A stretch of DNA of 18,612 nucleotides from an uncultured Lachnospiraceae bacterium (GTDB taxonomy: Bacteria; Bacillota; Clostridia; Lachnospirales; Lachnospiraceae), in NCBI GenBank assembly GCA_948468325.1, contig CAOKHR010000010.1, positions 1 through 18,612 of the forward strand, in the 5' to 3' direction. Both the position numbers and the translations under genes were made by a program. Positions 1 through 7,583 of the stretch are shown here, piece by piece (within the stretch, counting starts at the first letter, position 1; every line of letters starts with the position of its first letter). The notes under the pieces were generated by a model. The model was not told the DNA's origin. It ran no database searches and was given only the letters and a program-made list of their open reading frames with translations.

Positions 1-1727
1 CTGCCGCCGCCCGGGTCCTCGACCGTCACGCAGATTTTTCCGTCCCCGGCCCGGGCGGATACGGTGATGCTCCCATTCGGGGGCGTCGCCTTTAGCGCAT
101 TATAAATCAGGTTTTCCAAAAGCATGTCAAGCTTTTTCGGCTGAATCATCAAAAACGCATCCTGCTTTGGCGGCTTTACGGAAAAATGCACAGAACGGAC
201 TTCGGCTTCTCCACGATATAAATCATCAACCTCTCTCAGCATATTTTTTAAAGATACCCTTATCCGTTCCTCTTCTATCTGGTCCAGCGCATGAATGGCA
301 GAAAGTCCCTGAAGTCGTCTGGCCATTTCCTGCTGCCTGGCTTCCGCCTGATCCAGATAGCCCTGCAGTTCAGCATCGACTCCTACACCGCTCTCCCGAA
401 TCGCACGGATAAACGACTGCGTAGCAAATACGGGAGCCTTTAAATCATGTGCCATATCGGAAAAAAAAGCCTTGCGCTCGTTAAGAAGCTGCATAACTTC
501 GCTCGTACGCTCTTTCACCTGCTCTTCCAAATGATTGGCCAGCATGTCGTTTTCTCTCAGGATACGGCGGCTGCGTGATACCATCATTATCCCGAACAAA
601 AACACAAGCAGAATACCGCACCATTCAAACTGCCAAAAAAAACGAATCGGCTCAAAACGGTTGGAATACAAAAGATTTACAAACAGTCCTGCCCCAAATA
701 CGGCGCAGCCTGCCAGCGTGTAACGGCTTTCCCATCGTTCGGCCCAAATCCCCCGCACAGCAAAATATACCGTACAGAAAAATGTAACCGCATAATAAAA
801 ATCTGTCAGACTGCTATGCAGAAAGACTGCCTGCGGCCATACCGGAATAAGCAGGCACAGCAGACATAATACTGCGGGCAGCAATACTAAAACTGCCTGC
901 ATCCATTTCCATGCCCTGACTGCTTCGGCATTTGAGGCAAAGGCCGTCAGCTTCGTCACGCACCAGCACATGCCGTACAGCGCCAGACTCTGCACAAAAA
1001 ACCAGTACTGTGCCACTGGCATAGAAAAAAGAAACACAAAATAACGAAACATATATAAAGCATAACAGCAGCACAGCAGCGCAAAACAGCGGCCTGTGCT
1101 CCCTCCTGTCCGCCACAGAAAAAGCGTAAACGCCGCAAGCGAAAGCGGAAGCGCAAATGCCAGCGCATAAGCAAAAGTCTGGATACTGCCTGCCTTTGCG
1201 ATTGTTTTTGCTTCTCCCAAAGCAGGCGGAAAATACATCCCGCTGTAATACCCCTGTGCAGACGAAGTCTCTACCTCCAGTACATGGTCGCCCGGCGTCA
1301 GTAAAAATGTAATCCTCCCGCTGCCCCCGCCGCTGGCAAGCTGCTCTCCATCCAGAAAAATAACATAGTGAAAGGCAAGCTGCCAAAAATCTGCCGATAC
1401 AATCCGGGATGGACCGTCATAACGCAGTGTCATCCTGTAATGTGCCTGCCCATGGGGAGAAACCGACAAGTCGCCTCTCTGGAGGTTGGAAAATTCGCCG
1501 ATATAAGTAGGCATATCCGTAACCCGCCAATCCGTAAGCAGCCATCCGTCAATTAAAAAAACAGGTACATCCCGCTCGAAATCCTGTCCGCTTAATTCAA
1601 TTTCTCCGGACTTTCCATATGGAGGCGGCGTCTGGTATTTATTATCCGTATAAAAAAGAAAAACAAAAAAAACCGCAAGTACAGCCAGAACAAGACAAGG
1701 CTGTCCCCAGATTTTCCACTGCTTCAT
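1..1727 (-). CDS. Membrane sensor histidine kinase, 7TM-DISM-like (3' end beyond window)
   Basis: This is a sensor kinase that probably phosphorylates the response regulator encoded just upstream. The first 575 codons are visible. They contain one N-terminal membrane segment (about residues 9-23), an extracytoplasmic beta-rich domain (about 25-175) and about seven closely spaced membrane segments (about 180-385), which resembles the 7TMR-DISM layout. A short coiled linker leads to a HisKA box with the motif DMAHDLKAP; the phospho-acceptor is His427. The HATPase N-box (LLENLIYNALKA) and the start of the G1 box (VEDPGGG) are present, and the reading frame runs off the left edge. The start is ATG 1727, preceded by AAGGAGG seven bases upstream. 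The gap to the regulator stop is 57 bp, so the two are probably one operon. The ligand is unknown. Confidence 0.9.
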   Translation of the reverse strand, partial: MKQWKIWGQPCLVLAVLAVFFVFLFYTDNKYQTPPPYGKSGEIELSGQDFERDVPVFLIDGWLLTDWRVTDMPTYIGEFSNLQRGDLSVSPHGQAHYRMTLRYDGPSRIVSADFWQLAFHYVIFLDGEQLASGGGSGRITFLLTPGDHVLEVETSSAQGYYSGMYFPPALGEAKTIAKAGSIQTFAYALAFALPLSLAAFTLFLWRTGGSTGRCFALLCCCYALYMFRYFVFLFSMPVAQYWFFVQSLALYGMCWCVTKLTAFASNAEAVRAWKWMQAVLVLLPAVLCLLCLLIPVWPQAVFLHSSLTDFYYAVTFFCTVYFAVRGIWAERWESRYTLAGCAVFGAGLFVNLLYSNRFEPIRFFWQFEWCGILLVFLFGIMMVSRSRRILRENDMLANHLEEQVKERTSEVMQLLNERKAFFSDMAHDLKAPVFATQSFIRAIRESGVGVDAELQGYLDQAEARQQEMARRLQGLSAIHALDQIEEERIRVSLKNMLREVDDLYRGEAEVRSVHFSVKPPKQDAFLMIQPKKLDMLLENLIYNALKATPPNGSITVSARAGDGKICVTVEDPGGG

Positions 1728-1784
1728 TTGCGGCCTCCTTTCTCCCCGGCAATTTTCAAATACGCTCCAGAACGTGTCAGTATA

Positions 1785-2861
1785 CTAGCAGTCCGGCGGA
1801 ACAAAACGGTAGCCCTGTCCCCAAACCGTCTCAATAAAACAATGTTTTTTCCAGGCTTTATCCAGTTTCCGCCGAAGCCCGGACATAATTTTCTGCACCG
1901 CCTGTCCGCCGTCCCAGGGCTGTCCGCTTAAAATCATATCAAAAATCTCTTTCGGTGTAAAAATATGCTCCGCACGTTCCGAAATTCTCCACAAAATGTC
2001 AAATTCAGACGGCGTAAGCAGCAGTTCCTGTCCGTCCATCAGCGCCTCCCGCTCCGTCAAATCCAAAAGGAGCGGACCAAATTTCATCTGGATACAATCT
2101 GATGACGAAGACAGTTTGATGCGCGTACTGACTTTTGCCCAAAAAAGCTCAGCAGGTGTATCTTTCGTAATATAATCTATGCCTCCGGATGCAAACCCTT
2201 CCATCTGCTTATCGGCTTCGGTCTGGCAGCTTAAAAAAATCACGGGCGCTCCCGTTTTCAGGCGAAGCTTTTCACAAATGGCAAACCCGTCCTCTCCGGA
2301 AATCATCACGTCAAGCAGCACACAGTCATAATATTCCTTTTCTGCCAAGTTCAGTGCGTCTCTGCCGTTTTCTGCCTGATGTGTAATACAGCCGTGTTTT
2401 TTCAGAATCCCAGCCCAGAAAGCACGGTCGGCAGAATCATCGTCTACCAGCAGAATCTGCCATGGGCCGTCCGGACGTACCGGCTTTTCTGCAAAAACTC
2501 CTTCCTGGGCGCCGGACAATTCCGTCTGATGCAGAAACTGCAGATATACGTCCTGTACCTGGCTCCGCCTCTGCCTGGATATAGGAACACTATGCCCGTT
2601 CTTCGTTATGGCGCAGTAAACACCGACAGCCTGTACGAAGCTTAAATTGACAATGTAAGAGCGGTGCGTCTTTACAAATTCAGGCCTCTCCAAAAGCTCC
2701 CCTTCAAAATCCGCAAGGGCGGCCGCCGCCTCATAAACATCGCCCCCTGCCAAATGAAAAAATACCGTCTTATTTATAACTTCTACATATTCCAGATCTG
2801 CATATGCAATCTTTGCGACGCCGTCTTTGCATTTCAGCGCAAATACCCGCTTCCGCTGCAT
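1785..2861 (-). CDS. Response regulator with LytTR, receiver and OmpR-type winged-helix domains
   Basis: This 358-residue protein carries two different DNA-binding domains around one receiver. An N-terminal LytTR domain (about 1-105) has the family signatures HRSYIVNL and PISRQRR. A receiver (about 133-245) follows, with the acid pocket LLVDDDSA, phospho-acceptor motif VLLDVM and a YITKD lysine motif. A C-terminal OmpR/PhoB winged helix (about 258-355) has LTPSEFDILW and a VWGQGYRF wing. An upstream in-frame ATG at 2882 lies before the AGGAGG, while ATG 2861 is eight bases after it, so 2861 is taken as the start. The partner kinase lies 57 bp downstream. The gene is divergent from an AgrC/LytTR system whose regulator shares the HRSYIVNL signature. 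The domain calls are secure from motifs; target genes are unknown. Confidence 0.9.
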   Translation of the reverse strand: MQRKRVFALKCKDGVAKIAYADLEYVEVINKTVFFHLAGGDVYEAAAALADFEGELLERPEFVKTHRSYIVNLSFVQAVGVYCAITKNGHSVPISRQRRSQVQDVYLQFLHQTELSGAQEGVFAEKPVRPDGPWQILLVDDDSADRAFWAGILKKHGCITHQAENGRDALNLAEKEYYDCVLLDVMISGEDGFAICEKLRLKTGAPVIFLSCQTEADKQMEGFASGGIDYITKDTPAELFWAKVSTRIKLSSSSDCIQMKFGPLLLDLTEREALMDGQELLLTPSEFDILWRISERAEHIFTPKEIFDMILSGQPWDGGQAVQKIMSGLRRKLDKAWKKHCFIETVWGQGYRFVPPDC

Positions 2862-2900
2862 GGACAACCCCTCCTGTATCATTTCATTATTCTCTGATTT

Positions 2901-2930
2901 ATCATACCATATTGCGGCTTATACATGCAA
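2901..2930 (-). promoter_or_regulatory. Probable promoter of the LytTR-REC-wHTH operon
   Basis: On the minus strand there is a TATGAT -10 box (2906-2901) preceded directly by TGG, which makes an extended -10. A weak TTGCAT lies 18 bp upstream as the -35. It is about 40 bp before the chosen start codon. This is read by eye only. Confidence 0.45.
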
Positions 2931-3058
2931 TCATCTGTTTTTGCCACAAAATTTTTCTCCATTCCTCTCATTACATTTCACACCCACGCCGGTTTTTGCA
3001 GATATTTCATATTATCCGGTGCAAAAAGTAACTTCCTTTCTCCCGCGAAATTTGGTGC

Positions 3059-3087
3059 AAACGGTCATTATATGGCGTGAACGGTAT
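3059..3087 (+). promoter_or_regulatory. Putative LytTR operator: 20-bp-spaced direct repeats
   Basis: AACGGT occurs at 3060-3065 and again at 3080-3085, exactly 20 bp apart and ending just before the -35 box of the rightward operon. LytTR regulators (AgrA, VirR, ComE families) typically bind two direct repeats about two helical turns apart directly upstream of or touching the -35. The repeat sequence itself is not a known consensus, so the assignment is inferred from spacing and position. Confidence 0.35.
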
Positions 3088-3116
3088 ATGACAGACAAAA
3101 AGCTCTATGTTAAAAT
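3088..3116 (+). promoter_or_regulatory. Promoter of the AgrC-like/LytTR operon
   Basis: The -35 box ATGACA (3088-3093) and -10 box TAAAAT (3111-3116) are separated by exactly 17 bp, and each matches 5 of 6 consensus bases. The kinase start codon lies 35 bp downstream, behind AAGGAG. Confidence 0.65.
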
Positions 3117-3151
3117 AGTAATAATTCGAATGTGACAAGGAGATGCCGTCC

Positions 3152-4420
3152 ATGTTTCTACAGGTACTGACTTTTCTGCATAATCTGACTACACTGTTAT
3201 TCGGCATCTTTATCTCTGCATTTTTCCTTGGCATAAAACAGAACCCTAAAAATGTCTTTACGCTGCTTCTCTTTTCCTCTTTGGAAAGTTTTCTGTATAT
3301 TTCCACAGTCCTGTTGTTTGGCATGGATACCGCAGACCGTCTGTATGCTTTTATCATCCATCTGCCGCTTATTTTATTTTTAATTCTGTACTACAAATAT
3401 TCCCTGCTTTCTGCCTGCATTTCCGTATGCTCGGCTTATCTGTGCTGCCAGCTCAGCAACTGGATTGGGCTGCTTGCACTGGCAGTCACCGGTACGCAGT
3501 GGTGCTATTACTTTGTGAGGATTCTGACGACGCTGATTACATATTTCCTGCTCTGTACCTCGGTATGCCGCACAACGGAAGATATCTTTGCGAAAGAAAA
3601 GCGGGAACTGTGCATTATCGGATTTCTGCCCTGCGTTTATTACCTCTTCGACTATGCCTGTACGAAACTTTCAAGCCTTCTTTATTCCGGCAATAAAATA
3701 ATTGTTGAATTTATGGGCTTTGCGTTCTGCATTTCCTATTTTGCCTTTCTGTTCGTGTATTTTCAGGAATATGAAAACAGGCAGGAAATCAAGCAGTACA
3801 GCGAATTAATAGAAATGCGGTTTTCCTCTATCCAGAAAGAAATTAAGCAGGTAAGAAAGAGTGAGCATATGCTTGCCATATTAAGGCACGACATGCGCCA
3901 TCATCTGGACATCATCCTGACACAGCTTCAAAACGGCAACGCACAGCAGGCTGTAAGCTATATCCGCGAAATCGGCCATTCCTATGACGATACCATAATT
4001 ACATCTTACTGCAAAAATGAAATGATTAATTCCGTCATCTCAATTTACCAATCGCGTTTTTCAGAAAAAGGAATGGTATTAAACTGTGATATTTCCATAG
4101 GACAAACGCTTCCTTTCCCTGATACTGCGGTCTGTACCATCTTATCCAACGCTTTGGAAAACGCCATGCATGCTCTGGAACAGACAGACTTAAGCAGCAA
4201 ATGGGCCAGCCTTGTAATATTTGAAAAAAGAAATCATCTTCTGTTTCAAATTAAAAACCCTGTACAGCAGATTCCGAAATTTATTGACGGCTTGCCTGTT
4301 TCTACTCAAAAAGAACATGGAATCGGCGTAAAAAGCATTGCATTCTATGTAGAACAGTTAAACGGAACCTGCCAGTTTTCTGTTTCGGACCATACTTTTA
4401 TCTTGAAAATTATTATTTAG
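3152..4420 (+). CDS. AgrC-like GHKL-domain sensor histidine kinase
   Basis: This 422-residue membrane kinase has about six hydrophobic segments in residues 1-205. A coiled dimerisation helix with the H-box ILRHDMRHHLD (His246) follows, then a GHKL ATPase domain with an N-box around SNALENAMHAL and a G-box KEHGIGVKSI. This layout is typical of the AgrC/VirS-type quorum or peptide sensors that pair with LytTR regulators. An in-frame ATG at 3143 touches the AAGGAG ribosome site, whereas ATG 3152 lies nine bases after it and is preferred. The LytTR regulator starts ten bases after its stop. No agrB or peptide-precursor gene is visible here, so the signal is unknown. Confidence 0.9.
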   Translation: MFLQVLTFLHNLTTLLFGIFISAFFLGIKQNPKNVFTLLLFSSLESFLYISTVLLFGMDTADRLYAFIIHLPLILFLILYYKYSLLSACISVCSAYLCCQLSNWIGLLALAVTGTQWCYYFVRILTTLITYFLLCTSVCRTTEDIFAKEKRELCIIGFLPCVYYLFDYACTKLSSLLYSGNKIIVEFMGFAFCISYFAFLFVYFQEYENRQEIKQYSELIEMRFSSIQKEIKQVRKSEHMLAILRHDMRHHLDIILTQLQNGNAQQAVSYIREIGHSYDDTIITSYCKNEMINSVISIYQSRFSEKGMVLNCDISIGQTLPFPDTAVCTILSNALENAMHALEQTDLSSKWASLVIFEKRNHLLFQIKNPVQQIPKFIDGLPVSTQKEHGIGVKSIAFYVEQLNGTCQFSVSDHTFILKIII

Positions 4421-4430
4421 AGGTGCCATT

Positions 4431-5141
4431 ATGAAAATAGCTGTTTGCGATGATGAAAAACGAATGATAGACGAAATATGCCCTATACTTGAAACATGGG
4501 CCAGACAGCATGAGATCCAGCTTTCTCTTTTCCGGTTTACAAATGGGGACGACTTAATCGAAGCCCATAAGTACGAATGCATGGATTTAATTATTTTAGA
4601 CGTAATTATGCCGCTGTTAAACGGCATGGAAACTGCGAAGGAGCTTCGATGCCATGATACTTCTGTCCCGATTGTCTTTCTTACCTCCGCAAAAGAATTT
4701 GCCGTTGAATCTTATGAAGTAAAAGCATTCCAATATCTCCTAAAGCCTCTGGATGAGGCTAAACTGCGCAGCGTCCTGGATGATTTTCTAAAGATATTTC
4801 TTCTGACAGAGCATTCTTTTACCGCACAGACTGCAGAAGGATTTATCAAAATTCCAATTGCTGACGTCTGCTATCTCGAAGCCCAAAACAAGAGCGTCCT
4901 CGTATATCTGGCAGACGGCAGAACCATTGAAATCCGGGAACGCTTTTCCAGATGCCAGGAAGCTTTTTCCTCAAACAACGGTTTTTTCCGCTGCCACCGC
5001 AGCTATATTGTCAATTTAAACCTTATTGAACAATTCACGAAAACGACGCTTGTTACAAACGGCCACGCCACGATACCGATTTCACGAAACAGATATGCAG
5101 CATTCAAAGAGGCTTACTTCAACCATATGTTTGATATTTGA
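4431..5141 (+). CDS. LytTR-family response regulator (AgrA-like)
   Basis: This 236-residue transcription regulator is the likely partner of the preceding AgrC-like kinase. The receiver (1-120) shows Asp7/Asp8 in CDDE, phospho-acceptor Asp57 in LDVIMP, Thr85 in FLTSA and Lys105 in LLKPLD. The LytTR domain (about 130-232) has HRSYIVNLNLI and PISRNRY. The ribosome site GAGGTG overlaps the end of the kinase gene, so the two are translationally close. Its LytTR domain is the same family as the N-terminal domain of the divergent regulator at 1785-2861, which raises the possibility that both act at the shared intergenic region. Confidence 0.93.
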   Translation: MKIAVCDDEKRMIDEICPILETWARQHEIQLSLFRFTNGDDLIEAHKYECMDLIILDVIMPLLNGMETAKELRCHDTSVPIVFLTSAKEFAVESYEVKAFQYLLKPLDEAKLRSVLDDFLKIFLLTEHSFTAQTAEGFIKIPIADVCYLEAQNKSVLVYLADGRTIEIRERFSRCQEAFSSNNGFFRCHRSYIVNLNLIEQFTKTTLVTNGHATIPISRNRYAAFKEAYFNHMFDI

Positions 5142-5149
5142 GTAAGCCT
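5110..5149. terminator. Inverted repeat over the end of the LytTR regulator gene
   Basis: A perfect 9-bp inverted repeat (5110-5118 against 5141-5149) spans the stop codon of the regulator. It is extended by three more pairs with one bulge. No T-run follows on either strand, so it may be a weak or bidirectional terminator between convergent genes, or an mRNA-end stabiliser. Confidence 0.35.
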
Positions 5150-5166
5150 TCGGAATTTATGCATTG

Positions 5167-5457
5167 TTATACCAATACAGGCTCTCTCTTCTCAATGACA
5201 GCCTCCACTTCTTCCATGCTTTTTTCCACAATCTCTGCTATCTGTTCCGGCTTATAGCCTTTCTTGTGCATATTCATTATTACTTTTTCATTCACACCAT
5301 CTCTAATCCCCTGGCTTAAATTACACATAACGCTCACATCCTTTTGTATATTTACGGGAAACGCAAAAGCCATTCCCAAAAGGTATATGACTCCAAAATT
5401 ATTATGCCTTGAGAGCCCTGCTGATTCAATCAAAACTTTTAAAAAGCATTCAGGCAT
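5167..5457 (-). pseudogene. C-terminal remnant of an Rpn-like (PD-(D/E)XK transposase/nuclease) gene
   Basis: The readable 96 codons resemble only the tail of Rpn-family recombination-promoting nuclease/putative transposase proteins. Visible features are a MCNLSQGI segment followed by a helical tail with KKGYKPEQIAEIVEKSMEEV, a typical regulatory-tail pattern in that family. The nuclease domain is absent. Upstream in frame there is a stop about ten codons before the ATG, inside the palindrome at 5468-5504, and no ribosome site precedes the ATG. The gene was probably truncated in the same event that removed the front of the neighbouring blaI-like gene. The family call is from memory of tail motifs and moderately sure. 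Confidence 0.55.
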
Positions 5458-5467
5458 CTGAAAAGCT

Positions 5468-5504
5468 GTTACTTTTCACGGCTCAGGAAGCCGCTCAAAG
5501 TAAC
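5468..5504. repeat. Palindrome at the junction of two truncated genes
   Basis: GTTACTTT (5468-5475) pairs with AAAGTAAC (5497-5504). A second inner stem, GGCT with AGCC, sits symmetrically inside after a 4-by-4 internal loop and closes a 5-base loop. The element lies exactly between the end of recognisable Rpn-like sequence and the start of recognisable BlaI sequence. It may be a REP-like intergenic repeat or a mobile-element end. Confidence 0.6.
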
Positions 5505-5508
5505 ATTC

Positions 5509-5649
5509 GGGGCGAGCAAACATTTTCTTGAAAAACTGTATAATAACTCCATACAGAATATGATAACCGCACTATATAACAATAAAGAAATTAAAAGCTC
5601 TGATATTGAAGAACTCAGAAATTTTTTGGACAAATTGGAGGATGAATAA
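5509..5649 (+). pseudogene. C-terminal remnant of a BlaI/MecI-family repressor
   Basis: About 46 codons in frame upstream of the metalloprotease gene match the C-terminal dimerisation end of Penicillinase_R (BlaI/MecI) repressors. The pattern is ASKHFLEKLYNNS, then an ALYNNKEI turn, then the helix DIEELRNFLDKLEDE. The DNA-binding winged helix is missing, and sequence before about 5509 does not continue the similarity. The TAA stop overlaps the ATG of the next gene as TAATG, the usual blaI-blaR1 coupling. An ATG at 5560 could give a 29-residue stub but has no convincing ribosome site. It is probably non-functional as a repressor. Confidence 0.7.
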
Positions 5650-7583
5650 TGGGAAATATATTTTTATCCGTTTTGGGCATTTCAGTATCTATCGGACTTA
5701 CAGCCATGGTATTAATTTTACTGACACCGCTTTTAAACAAAAGGTATGCCGCAAAGTGGAAATATCTGATTTGGATTTTTCTCGCCCTGCAGCTGATTGC
5801 TCCTTTTGGCAGGGCAAATGGGCAGTATGTTATGGATAAGTTGTCACAACTGAAAGCTCAAACAAATACAGCTAATTTAACTGACGTATCGACTCCATAT
5901 CGGCGGATTGTTGTTGAGTTACCGGCACAAATGACTACTCCAATCAAATCCTCGTCCGAAAAAAACAAAACCGGTATTACCATGCTTGATATAGCGGCTC
6001 TTATTTGGATTATCGGCTGCCTGATTTTTATATCCGTACACCTCATCAGTTATTCCCATTATAAACGGCAGGTAATAAAAAAAGGGAGAATCATAACGGA
6101 AACACATATTATAAGCCAGATGTCCCGGCTCAAGCGCGAATTGCATATCAGGCGTACCATATGCTTAATTGAGTATAACGAAGCCGAAAGCCCCATGGTA
6201 ATAGGATTTGCAAAACCTTTTTTAGTTTTGCCAAAAGAGCAGTATAGCTCCGAGGATTTGTATTTTATTTTAAAGCATGAGTTAGTTCATTTAAAACGGG
6301 GAGATGTGTATTTTAAACTGCTTTTCATCACAGCGAATGCCATCCACTGGTTCAATCCATTCATCTGGATTATGCATAAGGAAGCTGTTATTGATATGGA
6401 ACTGTCCTGTGATGAAAGAGTTACACAAGGCACAAGCTATGCGCTGCGGAAGGCATATACAGAAACATTGCTGTCCATGCTTCATAAGCGGTGTGTCAAA
6501 AAAACCGTTTTATCAACACAATTTTATGGAGGAACAAAGATTATGAAAAAACGATTTAAAAATATTTTGATAAAAAACAGAAAGAAAAATGGGATTTCCA
6601 TATTGATATGTGCAGTTGTTCTGACAATCAGTTTAGGAACGCTGGTAGGCTGTTCAGTTGCAAAAAAGGATACGGAAAATGCCGCCAAACAGTCTGAGAC
6701 TAAAGCATCTCACATTGAACTGATACCTGTTGACAATTCCTCTGATGAGAAAATTGAACTGATACCTGTTGACAATTCTTCTAATGAGAATAATGCATTG
6801 GAAAATACGACCACACTTACCTTTTCGAAAGAAGGAGAGCAGGAGCAAAAACAGGCTACGCTTGCGATTGGCAATGGGTATTCGCTCTATCTGCCTGACG
6901 ATGAGCAGTGGCGGCTTTCTTCTCCCGACCAATGGACAAATGACAAAAATGAACAGGTCTCACTTTGGGTAACGCATTTTGAAGGCGAATCTGTAAATTC
7001 GGTCAACCAGAAACTTGAAGATGATGGTTATGCAATGGAGGACTCTTATAAATGGTGGAAGCAGGAAGGAAATTTCATCTATCATGTTGAGCAGAAAGTG
7101 TTTGAAAATAGCGTATGGGGAATATTCTATTCTTATCCGCTTGATTTTGAAGAAGGCTGGGGAAGAGAATTTCCTGTAATTGTAAATACGTTTGCGTTAT
7201 CGGATGGAGCAGATCAAAATGGAAAGGCAAATGCTGCCGCAGGGACAAGCGAATATCTGGCAGCTGAAGATTTTCAAAAAATCAGGACTGTTTTGGATGA
7301 GTTCGCAAAAGCATATTTTAATGGCAATGCTGACGACATTCAGGGATTTCTGGCAAGTACATACGAGGGAGAAATTGATATTTATGAGGGCACTGGAACG
7401 ATAAGTGATTTAACTGTCAGGGAATTGTCAAATGCCGATAAGGAAAAAATTGAAAATGGGAAATGCAGTATTTCCATAGAATTCAGAGACAGTAATTATG
7501 AAGATATGTTTCTGTATCTGACATCTATACTTGTCAAAGAGGACGATAACTGGAAAATACAGTTTTATGGTGTGGAAGGATAA
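5649..7583 (+). CDS. BlaR1/M56-family membrane metalloprotease-sensor with non-PBP ectodomain
   Basis: This 644-residue protein is an M56 peptidase of the kind that cleaves BlaI-type repressors on signal. Membrane segments lie at about 3-27, 37-52, 112-134 and 315-335. The zinc site is HELVH (210-214) with the downstream glutamate in MELSCDE (about 251). After the last membrane segment there is a Ser/Asn-rich linker with two 13-residue repeats. Two extracellular modules follow: one around 395-530 and an NTF2/DUF4878-like C-terminus (about 545-644) ending WKIQFYGVEG. There is no penicillin-binding SxxK/SxN/KTG domain, so the signal is probably not a beta-lactam. Its start overlaps the blaI remnant stop. 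The cognate repressor is broken, so its target is unclear. Confidence 0.85.
   Translation: MGNIFLSVLGISVSIGLTAMVLILLTPLLNKRYAAKWKYLIWIFLALQLIAPFGRANGQYVMDKLSQLKAQTNTANLTDVSTPYRRIVVELPAQMTTPIKSSSEKNKTGITMLDIAALIWIIGCLIFISVHLISYSHYKRQVIKKGRIITETHIISQMSRLKRELHIRRTICLIEYNEAESPMVIGFAKPFLVLPKEQYSSEDLYFILKHELVHLKRGDVYFKLLFITANAIHWFNPFIWIMHKEAVIDMELSCDERVTQGTSYALRKAYTETLLSMLHKRCVKKTVLSTQFYGGTKIMKKRFKNILIKNRKKNGISILICAVVLTISLGTLVGCSVAKKDTENAAKQSETKASHIELIPVDNSSDEKIELIPVDNSSNENNALENTTTLTFSKEGEQEQKQATLAIGNGYSLYLPDDEQWRLSSPDQWTNDKNEQVSLWVTHFEGESVNSVNQKLEDDGYAMEDSYKWWKQEGNFIYHVEQKVFENSVWGIFYSYPLDFEEGWGREFPVIVNTFALSDGADQNGKANAAAGTSEYLAAEDFQKIRTVLDEFAKAYFNGNADDIQGFLASTYEGEIDIYEGTGTISDLTVRELSNADKEKIENGKCSISIEFRDSNYEDMFLYLTSILVKEDDNWKIQFYGVEG
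6714..6791 (+). repeat. Two 39-bp tandem repeats in the BlaR1-like linker
   Basis: Two adjacent 39-bp units (6714-6752 and 6753-6791) encode IELIPVDNSS followed by DEK or NEN. The first 26 bases are identical, and differences lie at the unit ends. They lengthen the extracellular linker just after the last membrane segment. Confidence 0.85.

Noticed and set aside
814..1386. 190-residue minus-strand open frame
   Set aside because: It overlaps the sensor kinase gene on the same strand in another frame. The kinase frame has membrane segments and HisKA/HATPase motifs; this frame has none.
2925..3085. 53-residue plus-strand open frame that might be a peptide precursor for the AgrC-like kinase
   Set aside because: It has no ribosome site, runs through the putative operator and lacks AgrD-like features such as a charged amphipathic leader and a conserved cysteine core.
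3007..3357. 116-residue minus-strand open frame overlapping the kinase start
   Set aside because: It is antisense to a secure gene and covers its promoter, with no domain or ribosome site.
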